DNA of 64,000 nt, taken from positions 2,562,919-2,626,918 of the forward strand of contig JAWZSP010000009.1 of the NCBI GenBank assembly GCA_034401135.1. The letters are read 5' to 3'. Every line of letters starts with the position of its first letter. Positions within the stretch are counted from its first letter, which is position 1. The notes beneath the pieces are model-generated. The model saw only the letters and a program-made list of their open reading frames with translations. It did not search any database and was not told the DNA's origin. Source of the stretch: Volutella citrinella. Its lineage: Eukaryota > Ascomycota > Sordariomycetes > Hypocreales > Nectriaceae. The translations under genes and the position numbers were made by a program. Shown piece by piece: positions 1 to 10,775 of this stretch.

Positions 1-2549
1 TAGACGTGGTGAGAGTTAGACAAGAGAAGCCCCCTTTCCAATGCGATAGAAGCAGGAGGAAGAAGTAGGTGCTGGGCGAGGCTCGTGGGGGATGTCTGGA
101 TATAGATTTGCCGGTAATACACCTGTTGGGACCTTGAAGGGTGAGAATGTTTCAGTACGTCTTCTTGTAGAGCCGGTGGCTTTGGCTGATGCCGCTGCCA
201 CTGCCGGGCACGGGAAGCCACATACACGAACGGAAGCGGTCTGGGATGCCCCGGCTGAAGGTGATTTACTTGGGCACTTGTAGGGCCAGCCACTGGTCCA
301 ATAACCCTGTGGCGTCGAATGCCAGACTTCAGCTGTTGGGCCATCTCATATGATCAGATCTGGCAGAGGTTCGTCATGGTACAGTGTCAACCGTCAACCG
401 TGCCTGGAGATGGATTTCCTAGGAGGCAGGAGACGGCTCGCATTCTTGCAAAGCTCTTCAATGCCAAGACGAGTGGCTGATCCAGGGAGTTGTGGGTGAG
501 GAGCAAGCTAGTCATGGAGTGGTGGTGGCCTGGCCCATCTTTGGCCAGCGACATGGGTCTGCCACAAGCGAACAACCCTTAGCCCCAGCGCCACCGTTGC
601 AATGCTTACTACCTAGGTCTTCGGGTGGCTGCAGGAGTAGCCCCAATTCCGGGAACGCCGAATCACCAGGAGTGGATGTCGGGACTAGCCTGGATGCCAC
701 TTGGTACGAGAGACATTCTGGTTCATCTCATATCCATGCTTGCCGTGCAGCATGTCCGGTGCCTCGAAGCCACATGGCCATGCACGATGTGATTACCGCA
801 GTACCCCTGCATGGGCTGGACCAGGGGCGAGACAAGGGGCAAAAGCTGAAGGAGGTTTGCGGTGGTTATGGCGTGAGGCCTATGCATCATCCATGAGTGC
901 ATGGACGACTTCTCAGGCCGTGCCCATGATGGCATGGCATGCGTTAGCAGCGTTGCCAAGTGTTAGTCATGTCCTGCACAATATCGAGGAGTACATGGGC
1001 TACTATCAACAGTTTGCCCGGCCGTGAGGAGCAGGAGTCATCACACCACTGCAGCGACTCACTATCCAAGGAGGGGTGAGGTTCGGGCCCTGCTTCCCGC
1101 TTTGTTGAATTGAGCGGCTGCTTCTCTGTCGCAGTGTGATTGTGGGCTCTCCTCGTTGGTCAACCAATGGAGCCGTGGTGGCGTCCCTGAGAGGCGTCTT
1201 CCAGGCCGGAATCAGGCTGTCATTTACATCTACCATCTACATGGCCTCCTACCTTACCAACTCTGGCTTGGCCTGGATGTTATTACTGCAGTGATGATCT
1301 TGTATATCCTGCTGATCATGGCGTCTCTTATTTCGTTTTACTCAAGGAACAAGCACCCAGTTCCGGTGGTCGACATCTGAAAACGCTTTCCTCCCCCCTC
1401 ACCTCGCACTACCTACAATGAGCCATGACCACAAGGAACAGCTGACACCGGGGCCGACTTGCCTTTCTCTCGCGGTGGCCGTCCCATTGGGAATGGCGCA
1501 AGGAAATGGCTTCCGAGCTGCTCAAGATTCTCTCAACGCAACTCCGCCGTCCCTATATGAACCCTACGAATTACAGAAAACGATGAGCCTATCACAGGCA
1601 GATGGACGGCTTTGGCCGATATAATACACCTAGGAGAGTCCATGACCAGACTGCGCCATGACATTGATGAAATTGCTTCCCGAGTCCCGCAGGTTACACA
1701 AGCATCCATGGACGGTCGCTTTGATGATTGGAATGACAAGACTGATTCTTTGCACCGCAGACAGGATGCGGCCAAGTTCCTGACGGATATTGCTCCAAGG
1801 CGCCTAGGTGATATGCAACACAAACTTGAACGGGCAGCCATGATACTCAAGGCAACGACAGAGCGCCAGGCCCATCTACGCATTGCGGGAGGCCAATTTC
1901 AGCCGCAAGCATGCATTCCGGCGGGAACAAGCCGGTCAGCGGCCGATCCAGCCAACAGCCAGGTTCATCTCGACCAGATGGACCATGCAGGATGCGCGCC
2001 GTGACCCCCAAAGGCTCCGAAGCCTTCCGCTGGGACTTTTCTGGTGGTGTCTTTACGGAATCAGCTATTGCGTCAGGACACTGCGGCAGTGCGACACGGA
2101 GACATGGCTGATCAGGCCGACGACGAGCACGCAACAGGCTGTTGGCCTCCCTGATGGCGGCGGCTGGGCAAGCTCAGGGGCTACCAGTGTGGCAGGCGTC
2201 CTAGGTAGACAGGTAGAAACTCGGGGCCCTGGGGAGAATGACAGGCCAGGCAGTAGATCTCATTTAGCTAACAATTAGGAAAGGCTTCCAATTCACCTCA
2301 TCGCGACTGGTTCTTTGGTGGTGGTGCCTGGATCGCCGGGCCTAAGCCTGCACATGCCCTGTTGCACAGGCTATAGGTGCTGTCTTGCGACCGTTTATAG
2401 CACCCCGGCCACTAACAGCCCGCCCCGCCAGGCGCAGTCTACAGGGGAGGCCCAGGGCACCTGTCCGGGGCAGCCGCCGCGCTTCACCAGTCTCCAGGCG
2501 GCTGCTTGGCCTGGGCCATACATTCCTGGTTGTCACATCTCCTCCGTCG
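1..2549. other. Stretch with no supported gene
   Basis: Only short, overlapping open frames occur here and none shows a family motif or a convincing exon chain. The best candidate is a plus-strand frame at about 1612-2004 that reads as a charged, helix-prone segment (MTRLRHDIDEIASRV is typical) and could continue, after a frame change near 1880, into a frame running to 2278. It may be a fragment of an old coiled-coil protein. I see no RNA gene or repeat array in this stretch. Confidence 0.4.
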
Positions 2550-3470
2550 TCACCCTGTCCTCTTCCGCTTTCCCTGGCGGCTCCTCAGCCAAGCTCCTCC
2601 GTCCAGAGACCCATCGACCTGGCCGTCACTGTCCCTGTTCCTGTCCCCTTGTCTGTCTCTGTCCATCTCGCTCCGCATCTCCTCGACCGCCGCCAGAGTC
2701 CGACCCAGCATCCCCTCCAGCCTCTCCATCCGATCGACGCTGGGCTTCCTCTCGACCGCCGCCGGCTGCCCTCTCGGCCTCGGAATCTCGGCCAGGTCGG
2801 ATCTCTGGCACGCGGCAAGGTATCCGGCCAACGGCCCGTTGAGCGCCCCGTACGGATCGATGAAGCGCAGGGCCAGCACCTCGTGTCGCGCCGGCAAAAG
2901 GGCGCTCCATCGCGTGCGCCTGCCCCGGGCGTCGACGTGGTAGCCGCCGTTGTATAGTGCAATAGCTGCCTGCCTGGCCCGGTACTTGACGCTCCGGCAC
3001 AGAGCCGGCCTGTTGTTGCCGTTGTGGTTGCTTCTGCCGCTCAAGAGGGAGACGGAGAAGGAGTCGCGGATCTGCTCTTGGACCTGCTGGTGCAGCTCGC
3101 TCGTCGTGAGCCCGTAGAGGTCAAACTCGAAGTGCGCCGCCGCGAGTGCGTCCTCTTCCTTCCATCGCTTGGCCCCTCCGGCCTTGTCGGCGAAACGCTG
3201 GCGGCCGTACCCAGTCCTGCTGTTGATGGCCCTCTGCTGAGCTGCCTGCTCCTCTTCAACGTCGTCTGGGTCGTCCGCCTCCCCGTTCTGCTTCTGTTCC
3301 TGCTCGATCGCATCGCAAGGGCCGACGTCGGCGTCAGGGACAGTCTTGTCGTGCTCGTGGCGGCGTGAGGCAAAGACCCGTCTAATGATGCTAGCCGGGG
3401 CGTCGTTGGTGTCGTCGTCGTCGTCGGACTGGGTCTCTGATGAGGGGCAGGAGGAGGTTGATGGCGACAT
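2550..3470 (-). CDS. Hypothetical protein, acidic N-terminus, charged C-terminus
   Basis: A single 306-codon frame begins with ATG at 3470. I do not recognise the family. The N-terminus is Ser-rich and then acidic (QSDDDDDTND). Residues about 55-75 are Gln/Glu-rich. The middle (about 100-220) looks folded, with a run of hydrophobic and Gly/Tyr positions around KYRARQAAIALYNGGYHVD. The C-terminus carries Arg/Asp-rich low complexity (MDRDRQGDRNRDSDG) and a basic tail that could be a nuclear signal. It is divergent from the Hsp70-like gene, with 289 bp between the two start codons, so the promoter region is shared. An overlapping frame on the same strand (3041-3856) is also open because of high GC, so the gene call rests on length and composition only. 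It could be DNA- or nucleus-associated, but that is a guess. Confidence 0.5.
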   Translation of the reverse strand: MSPSTSSCPSSETQSDDDDDTNDAPASIIRRVFASRRHEHDKTVPDADVGPCDAIEQEQKQNGEADDPDDVEEEQAAQQRAINSRTGYGRQRFADKAGGAKRWKEEDALAAAHFEFDLYGLTTSELHQQVQEQIRDSFSVSLLSGRSNHNGNNRPALCRSVKYRARQAAIALYNGGYHVDARGRRTRWSALLPARHEVLALRFIDPYGALNGPLAGYLAACQRSDLAEIPRPRGQPAAVERKPSVDRMERLEGMLGRTLAAVEEMRSEMDRDRQGDRNRDSDGQVDGSLDGGAWLRSRQGKRKRTG

Positions 3471-3759
3471 CTGGTCGGCTCGACGATGGTCAACGTGTCT
3501 GCTTCCGAGGCGTGTGTGTGATGATGGGAGATTGAACGAGTATGGCTCTCGCGACAGCGTGGGCAGGCACGCGCCAAGCGTTTCCGTTTGCTCTTCCGCA
3601 ACGCGACCGACCGCTTCATCATCTTCCCGCGGCTCGCAACGCGAGCCCGGCCTTTCTTCTTCTTTCCAATAACAATACCAACAACAACATCACTCATCTC
3701 CAAACTCACCGACTCCGTCCTCGTTCCGTGCCCCCGTCGTGCACCTGCAGCGATACAAC

Positions 3760-6272
3760 ATGGCCCGCACAACCCGACCGCCTGTCCCGCGCATCTCAAT
3801 CGGCATCGAGTTCGCCTCGTCCAAGATCCAGGTAGCCTGCCGCGAAAACGAGTCACGGACGATTCACATCGTCGACACCTGGTCTCACACCGACTCGCAC
3901 AAGCCCACGGGCGCGAAGAACTGCAATGCCACCCAGATGCCCACGTCGGTCGAGTTTTATGGCAATGGCAAGTTCAAGGTCGGCTATTCGAGCGCAAACA
4001 AGGCCATTTTTGGCTTGAAGTCGGCCCTGGACCCGGCACTGTCGTCATCTGGCGACGGAGAGCACTTCTTGGCGGCGTGCGCCGCAAATGGGTCGACGCC
4101 AGACGAGATCCTAGCTGACCTGTTTGGCATTATATGGGATACTACGAAGCAGTTCCTTGACAAGCTGTTCAACAAGGTCTGGGATTGCCAGAAGATTACC
4201 GTTACTATCCCCGTCAGGTGGGCCCAGTCAGAAGACATGGCATCGGCACGGGTCCAGCAACGACTCATTGAGGCATTGAGAAGTGCCGGTATCAATCAAG
4301 AGGTTCATTTCGAGGACGAGGTGACGGCGATTGGTTTGCAACTATTGCAGGACGAGCTGTGGAGAGAGAGCTTTCTCGAGCGCAACGACATTGTTAGCAT
4401 CCCCTCTTCCTGATTGTCAATTTGTCCCGCTCCCTCGTTTGCGTCTTCATCTAATCATCAGCTCAAGGTCATCATCGCCGACTTTGGACAAGAGACATAC
4501 GTGAGTCGACAGTTGTCAACTCCCCACTTGGGCGCCTTCGTCCGATCGACTGATACGCATACACAGGACTTTTGCTCATGGCAGTGGCGCCAGAGCTCCG
4601 GCTTCGTCCAGCTGGACAAGCCCTGCGGCGGTGCCGGCGGTGCCAGCTCCCTCTGGCGGACCCTGAGCCGCAAGGTCGAGGCCGCAGGGGCCCATTTCCG
4701 AGTTGCACAGCAAGACTTTTTCAGGCTACGGCCCAACAAGGGCGTCGACTGCGGCAATCTCCAGATGACGGCAGCCGAGGTGGAGGAGATGGTGCGCGAA
4801 GCCTACGAGAAGCCACTTGCCGCCCTCCGAGCAATGATCCAAGAGCGGATAAATGCCTTTTTTCGAGACGAGGACACAGCCATGATTGGATGCATCGTCA
4901 CTGGTCTCGCCGTGACGGCCAACGACCTGCTCCAGCACATGGTGAGGAAGACGACCGAGGGTCTGCCCGTCGAGGTCACAATTACAAACCCGACTGAAAC
5001 CGAGTAACCACGCACTCTGCCTCTTTCCGTGCTGGAGTATTCAAACTGCTTTTATGCTGACGGGTCTTGAGGTTTGTTGTCGTAAAGGGTGCCGTCACGC
5101 CCTGGGACCCGTGGAAGGCCGTCGATCGCTTCCACCACAACGCCTTCGGGGTGGCCATTGCCAGCCCAGAGAGTCAAGGCCAGGACGTCATCTTGCCTTG
5201 CAAAGACCGAGTTCGTTCTTGGGTCCCCGAGGAAAAGAATACAGAATGCTGACTGCCACGCAAGGAATCCTCTCTTCAGTCTCTGGAGCATCGGTTCGAG
5301 TCTGTCCAACTCAACACTGAAACCAACGACCAGGGGGAAGTCGTCGGGGTTCCATACCTCTACCCCGCCTACACTGCCACTAAGCATCTCGCAAGCCAGC
5401 CTGGGTCCGAGGGATCCAAGACACTCGAGTCGGTCGACACTAAAAGAGACCTCCTGGTGTCACGCGATGCCATCCTGATGGACCCCATCGACATCTCCAA
5501 GCTGGCCAAGGCATCGGGCCTGGTCCACTTTCGCTTCCAGCCCGCTCGAGACAATGACGACGGAGACGGCCTTGTCTTGGAATGTTTCCGCTCGCGTATA
5601 TATCTCAGGCTGCCACTCAGGATCACCCGCGAGCCTTGGCGGGTTGTGCTTGAGGAGCAAGAAGGCGGCTACTGCCGTGATGCGGCCGCCGACACCCTGG
5701 TGCATCCAAACGCGCTCGCTTTCAAGCCAATGCGCTCCAAGCGTCCGCAGTTCCATTGGCGCAAGGAACGGGTAGCGTTTGCGGCTGAGGATCCTCCTGG
5801 GTGCATTGATGTTCTCTGCCCACACCCTGTGTTGCCAGATGCATCGTCGCCATCCGCGTCGCCATCGGCATCCTTTTCCGCCGTCAAATCTTCCGCAGGA
5901 TTCTTCTCCGTCACCACACTAGAATTGCCACAGCTGCACACCGGCACCAAGTACAATCTCCATCTCCGGGCTGACAGGGAGAGGCAGCTATACATCCATC
6001 TCGTCGTTAAAGACGGAGCCAACGACAGCACTAAGGAACCAGAAGCCATGTGGAAGTTATCCCTGTCCAACACTCCACGGCCACCCGAGGTGTCAGATGT
6101 CGCGCTGATGCGAGAGCTAAGAGACGAGGAATTCGTGTCGCTGGAGGAGGGCCGGGTTGTCGATGTGAGCGATACGCCAATCGCCCAACACGAGAACAAA
6201 TGGTTTCTTGTTCAAGTGCCGTCATCACACAGGTATTGTTGTCCAGTGGAAAAGCACACGGTATTTAACTGA
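3760..6272 (+). CDS. Hsp70-like actin-fold ATPase, five exons
   Basis: Proposed exons are 3760-4392, 4462-4500, 4567-5003, 5072-5210 and 5280-6272, giving 746 residues. The ATG at 3760 follows CAAC and precedes RISIGIEFASSKIQVA, the first phosphate loop of the actin/Hsp70 fold. The second loop, normally D-x-GGGT-x-D in this fungal family, reads ADFGQETYD here and is split by intron 2. FVVVKGAV in exon 4 matches the late NBD strand that ends in GA. Intron 4 (5211-5279) is needed because the frame otherwise meets a TGA, and that TGA lies inside a perfect CTGAC branch site. The C-terminal 330 residues lack the usual substrate-domain signature. A last intron at 6233-6284 would instead end the protein at 6303. 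These fungal Hsp70-like proteins are typically orphan ATPases of unknown client. Loss of the glycines suggests weakened ATP hydrolysis, which is an inference. Confidence 0.75.
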
Positions 6273-6303
6273 CGGTCTATCAAGGAGTAAAAAGGTGACC
6301 TGA

Positions 6304-8374
6304 TTCCAATGGGCTAAGATTGATCAAGCCAAGGCTCTTGTTTCCAATCTCAATAGCTAGCAAAGATTGGCACAAAAGGAATATTGAGCGAGCGGCGAGG
6401 TTTACACGCCTCGATGGACTTGTTTCGTCGCAGGCATTATTCGCCACTCAACTTTGAACGGCGGGGTACAAAACGGAGAGTAAATAGGACAGTTGGGAGG
6501 ACATGGTGGGCAATTCGGGAGATGGGATTGCAAAAGGGGGCTGAGCCATGTCACGTGGCTTCTGGTCTTGTGAAGTGTTTTGCTATGGAGTGGCACATGG
6601 ACAGACTGGCTATTTGATGTTTGGCATTTGTAACTTGCGCGTATTCTTCTTCAGCGGCATGATGGCCCGCATTCTCGGTAAGCGTCGGTCACGAAAGAAG
6701 GGGGCGTGCCTGTCTGCCAGGTTGAGGGAGCCACCGCCACAGTTTGGAGGGGTAACTCGCGCCACAGCTGAGAGGATCGCAGCCCACTGCAGGTCCTGGT
6801 GGGTGTGTCACCGCTGGAATCTCATACATATATCACACGCACATAGCTCAGAAAAGGGGGACATTTTGGTGTCACTAGATTCAAGACATATTCATTCTAT
6901 TTCTTGCTAAGATTTCTCGCTTAAAGCCGTTGGGCACATCAGGGTGGGAGAGTGTGTATACGTGTAGGGTAGTCAACTTTGTGCAAGCAGCTTTGTTAAA
7001 ATGATCATAGATAAACCGGACTAAACTATGTAACTCATCATTTCCTGCAGTTCGTCATGCTAGGCAAAGAGCCTCCTGGCTATCGCAGCCATCGGCAACG
7101 CAACACACGCATACTGCAAGTTGATGGTAATTCTATCCCCTGTCCGCTGCGCCATCTTTCTTTTCCCGGCCGTGGCCGGCCAGAAGTGAAGAGGGCGCTG
7201 GACGGTGAGTATTAAGATCAACATCGGTCCGACCTCTGCGCCTAGAAAAAAAAGGAGCAGGACGTTTCATCCCGCATACTAGAACCTTACATTACGTCAA
7301 ACTTACCCCGGGGAGGGGGGGGAGCCATCGCTTTGGGCCAGTGAAAGAACCAGGGTTCGACGATGGTGCTACTGTTTTCCTCGGAGCCACTGAGCTAATG
7401 CTGCAGGGGGAAGCCGCTGTTGCTAACCCTCCCTGGCTTAGCGCTATAACCACCCTGACCCACTAGTCCACCCCTGCAAGCTCACTGGAATTACACCCAG
7501 TGGCCCCCCAACTGGATGGACCGCTCTCACTGTCGCAAACACAACCAGCTCAAAGACTTGCATTTCATTTGCTCCAATACAGAGCTCTCCTTCATTCTCC
7601 TCTGAGTGTGTGGATGGATTTATTAGGCGTAGCGCAAGAACCAAGTACCCAGCATCGACAGGGACCTTGAAGGCAAAGTAAAGCTTGCACATTGTCACGT
7701 CCCACGATAGCCGGAGGTGCCCGCCGGTGTTATTTCGTTGCTGGATGATTTGGGAGATTGGCAAGGTCGATTCCGGCTCAGTGGGTTAGAGAAGCAGGCG
7801 CATGATGCCTTACTGTCCATCATCTGCTCATGGACTGGGGGCAATGCCTAAAAAATGACGAGCTACCCACGCATGTCACGATGGTGATAGTGCCAAGAGC
7901 GACGACGAGACGGAAAGTGGATTCTCAGCATGGTCCTCGGCGCCCTCCCCCACAAACATCCCGCGCCACAGGCCCACAGCCCCAAGCGTGACCAGCATAT
8001 TTGCCCCGCCTTCCCCGCATTCGATTCCTCGGATGCCCTGGCTCTCTGAGGGTTGCACTCGGAAGATGCAACATCTGGCTTCCGAAACTACAATACACTC
8101 GGAAGTAATTGGGATTCACCTACCGACCGTTTACGTCAATTCCAAGGGAAAGCTCGTCGGCCTGTGAATTCTCACAGTTATTCTACTCCGGCCTAAATAT
8201 GCTATCCTCAGATCTCTGCTGCATTCTTCTACATGTGCAAGCACGGAAAGTCAGATGAGACGGCTTCGTCGATCAATGTTATTAATTGCTGGAACCCAAC
8301 ACAGCCAAACTCCCTCTTTAGCAATTTACCAACATGACCACGATTTCCTTGCTTTAACCCTAGCCACCTCGGAG
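6304..8374. other. Long intergenic stretch, one doubtful small frame
   Basis: About 2 kb without a secure gene. A minus-strand frame at 7444-7692 (ATG at 7692, 82 residues) has a protein-like hydrophobic pattern such as VDAGYLVLALRLINPS, and could be one exon of an unrecognised gene, but I found no partner exon. A plus frame at 6548-6910 has no recognisable content. A run of A and a G-run lie near 7245-7320. Nothing else is apparent. Confidence 0.35.
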
Positions 8375-10021
8375 CTACTCGCGAATGAGAGGATGGATCA
8401 TCTCCGCCATAGCTAGAAGCTTCTCATCCTCAAACTTCTGCCCTACAAGCTGAACCGAAAGCGGCAGCCCGTGGAAAGCCGCGGCATTGTACAGGGCTTG
8501 AAGCTCGGCATCCCTGTCGTTAAATGGAGCGAAGTCTCTATACGCATGGTCAACGTCCTTGTCGCAATGCATTCCAAGAGTCAGGGAGATGGCCGGCCAA
8601 TCAACGGCGTTGAAGACGGATGTAAAAGTCGTGTCTGTCCATTCGTCGATTGGAAGGGCCGGGTTAGGGGCTGTGACCCAGAGGAGTGCATCGAGGGGTT
8701 GTCCACTTGCGTTCCAGGCCTCCTTCATCTGAATGTTGAGAAGGGCGAGCTTGCCATTGAGCTCATGAACATCCTCAATCTTGAGCCCCTGAGACCATCG
8801 TGATCCAACAACTCCAGTCTTTTCGACGATTTTCAACATGGGCTCCTTGGATATCTCCCGAGTCAAGTTGGTGAGACCTTGGACGTGGATAAAAGCCTTG
8901 CACAGCTCCCACGCCTCGGACATATCCGGGGGTAGAAATTCGACCAATTCAAAGCCTGCATCGCGAAGGCGTTTCTGGGCTGCCAAATACCCTCGAAGAA
9001 CTGGCGGAAAGAGATGGAAGACGCTTGCCGGGGTATCAGGCACCCAGACGCCGATGCGAGGTCGTGCAGGCGCCATGACGCCCAACCAAGGGTGCGGGTA
9101 TAGAAACGGATCCTTCTCCCACGGTCGAGTGTCAGCGACAAGCTTGGAAACCAAGCGAATGTCTCTGACCGAGTGACCCATCAGGCCAAACGTGGCCACC
9201 GGGCCCAGCTGTGTAACCCCAATAATGCCAGGGTCGACAATTTGCCTGCCATCAGCAGGCAGGCGATAGCCGCTTGGCCGATAGCCAATGACCCCATTAG
9301 CCATGGCTGGCATCCTGGCAGATCCGGCACCGTCCGATCCTAGCCCGAGCAACGAGGCTCCCATGGCGAGGGCAGCACCTTCACCACCAGATGAGCCTCC
9401 AGCACCGAACAAAGTGTTGTGCGCATTCAAAGTTCTCCCAAAAACAACGCTGTGGGTGTCACCGGCGAGACAAGTTTGAGGAATATTAGTCTTGGCCACG
9501 ACAACGGCACCTGCATCGATGAGAATCTGCACAAGAAACGAGTTCTTCTTTGCAGGATCGAAGCAGAAGGAGACGATGCCGGCCGATGAATCAAGACCCG
9601 CGACGTCCATGTGATCTTTGACTGTAATTGGCAAGCCATGTAGAGGACCGACCGTCCTGCCCGTGTCGCGCAGATGTTTGTCCAGCTCCTTGGCCCTGGC
9701 AGTGGCTTGCTCGAAGTTGACCTCGGTAATGAAGTTGGTCAGGCTGTCGGCGGCAGCCGCCCGTTTGCAGTAAGAAGTGACAACAAACTCGGCCGTGACA
9801 TGTCCAGCAGCGATGCGGTTGAGTACTCCAACGGCATCGTTGGATGTGTCTGTCAAAGCAAGCTCCTCCTGCGTCAAGAGTCCACTTTCGAGCAACTTCT
9901 TGAGCGGGTTGTATTGTTGCGCTTGATCGACGCCCTGAACTCGCCAATGCGGAGGGATGAGGGAGGCGCGATGCTGTCGCTTGAGTGCAACCACCTCCTG
10001 CCAGTCTTTGGAGACGGACAT
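8375..10021 (-). CDS. Amidase signature family enzyme (acetamidase-like)
   Basis: A single 548-residue exon starts with ATG at 10021; codons further upstream in the frame are non-ATG. The Ser-cisSer-Lys amidase core is visible: catalytic Lys in ITVKDHMDVAGLDSS (about residue 130), the Gly/Ser-rich loop FGAGGSSGGEGAALA, and GLGSDGAGSARMPA holding the nucleophile. The usual GSDxGGS is GSDGAGS here. The C-terminus has the family's closing P-x-S-x-Q-L-V-G motif (LPLSVQLVGQKFEDEKLL). Length matches fungal acetamidases (about 540-560). The enzyme should hydrolyse a small amide to acid and ammonia in the cytosol. It is divergent from an MFS transporter at 10776 with 754 bp between starts, suggesting shared control and perhaps uptake plus hydrolysis of one substrate. 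Substrate cannot be read from sequence. Confidence 0.93.
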   Translation of the reverse strand: MSVSKDWQEVVALKRQHRASLIPPHWRVQGVDQAQQYNPLKKLLESGLLTQEELALTDTSNDAVGVLNRIAAGHVTAEFVVTSYCKRAAAADSLTNFITEVNFEQATARAKELDKHLRDTGRTVGPLHGLPITVKDHMDVAGLDSSAGIVSFCFDPAKKNSFLVQILIDAGAVVVAKTNIPQTCLAGDTHSVVFGRTLNAHNTLFGAGGSSGGEGAALAMGASLLGLGSDGAGSARMPAMANGVIGYRPSGYRLPADGRQIVDPGIIGVTQLGPVATFGLMGHSVRDIRLVSKLVADTRPWEKDPFLYPHPWLGVMAPARPRIGVWVPDTPASVFHLFPPVLRGYLAAQKRLRDAGFELVEFLPPDMSEAWELCKAFIHVQGLTNLTREISKEPMLKIVEKTGVVGSRWSQGLKIEDVHELNGKLALLNIQMKEAWNASGQPLDALLWVTAPNPALPIDEWTDTTFTSVFNAVDWPAISLTLGMHCDKDVDHAYRDFAPFNDRDAELQALYNAAAFHGLPLSVQLVGQKFEDEKLLAMAEMIHPLIRE

Positions 10022-10465
10022 TTTCGAAAACAAGGATTTGGGAACGGAGTAGAGTAGAAAGAGGTGAGGATTGGTTAGTGTGGCGATGTGAAATGCGTCC
10101 AGGGTTCAAAAGAGGAAACGCGTCCCGCTACGTCTAGCCAAAGCCACGTACAGCGTTCTCAGCCACCTTTATATCGCGTCGCGAATCGCTGGCTGGCTGG
10201 GCAAACATTGCAGTCTCCATCGGAAATCTCCCAGAGTGATTCCGCAGCCAGGCTTCGCTGGGCTTATAAATTGTTGCAGAGCCTTACCAATCGTTATCGC
10301 ACTCTCGGAATGACCCCCCAGATTGAGCTTTCCCCGGATTCAGCTTCGAGTGCTAGTGCCAACCTTAATAAATGGACTTTCATTTACCTCGGATGGATGA
10401 GCAGGGAATCCAATCGGAGGGCGAGAGTCTCGGCTGATAAAGGCGGTCGACCAATCAGTGTGCTA

Positions 10466-10473
10466 CGATATCG
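10466..10473. promoter_or_regulatory. CGATATCG palindrome between amidase and MFS genes
   Basis: The 8-bp core CGATATCG occurs in the shared upstream region as ACGATATCGG. The same core with GC flanks recurs exactly in three later intergenic regions (22173, 25340, 30516 and 30554), so it may be a regulator site. Here the outer bases differ, so it could be chance. Confidence 0.35.
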
Positions 10474-10775
10474 GCTCAGACAGACCCGATACCACAGCCG
10501 AACACCAGAAGGCCACGCAAGATGATTTAAAGTTCCTCGGAGACGCAATCTCGAACAAGGGTCTCGGAACACAGTTGCGCACAAAGATATCGGAAACTCG
10601 GAAAGACAGTCACAAGACGGACGTCAAGAGGTCATGATTGAGCTACTAATAAACAGCTCTGGACATGAAGCTTCAGCGAGTTGAGGCTTTGCATAACAGT
10701 CTTGAGATCTTATTACTCGACAAAGATCCACAACATCACTTACCTATTCTACCTTTCCAATCTACCTTGGCTGAA

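Noticed and set aside
3041..3856. 271-codon minus-strand frame over the Hsp70-like promoter
   Set aside because: Very Arg/Ser/Thr-rich shadow translation overlapping both the hypothetical gene and the start of the Hsp70-like gene; no domain.
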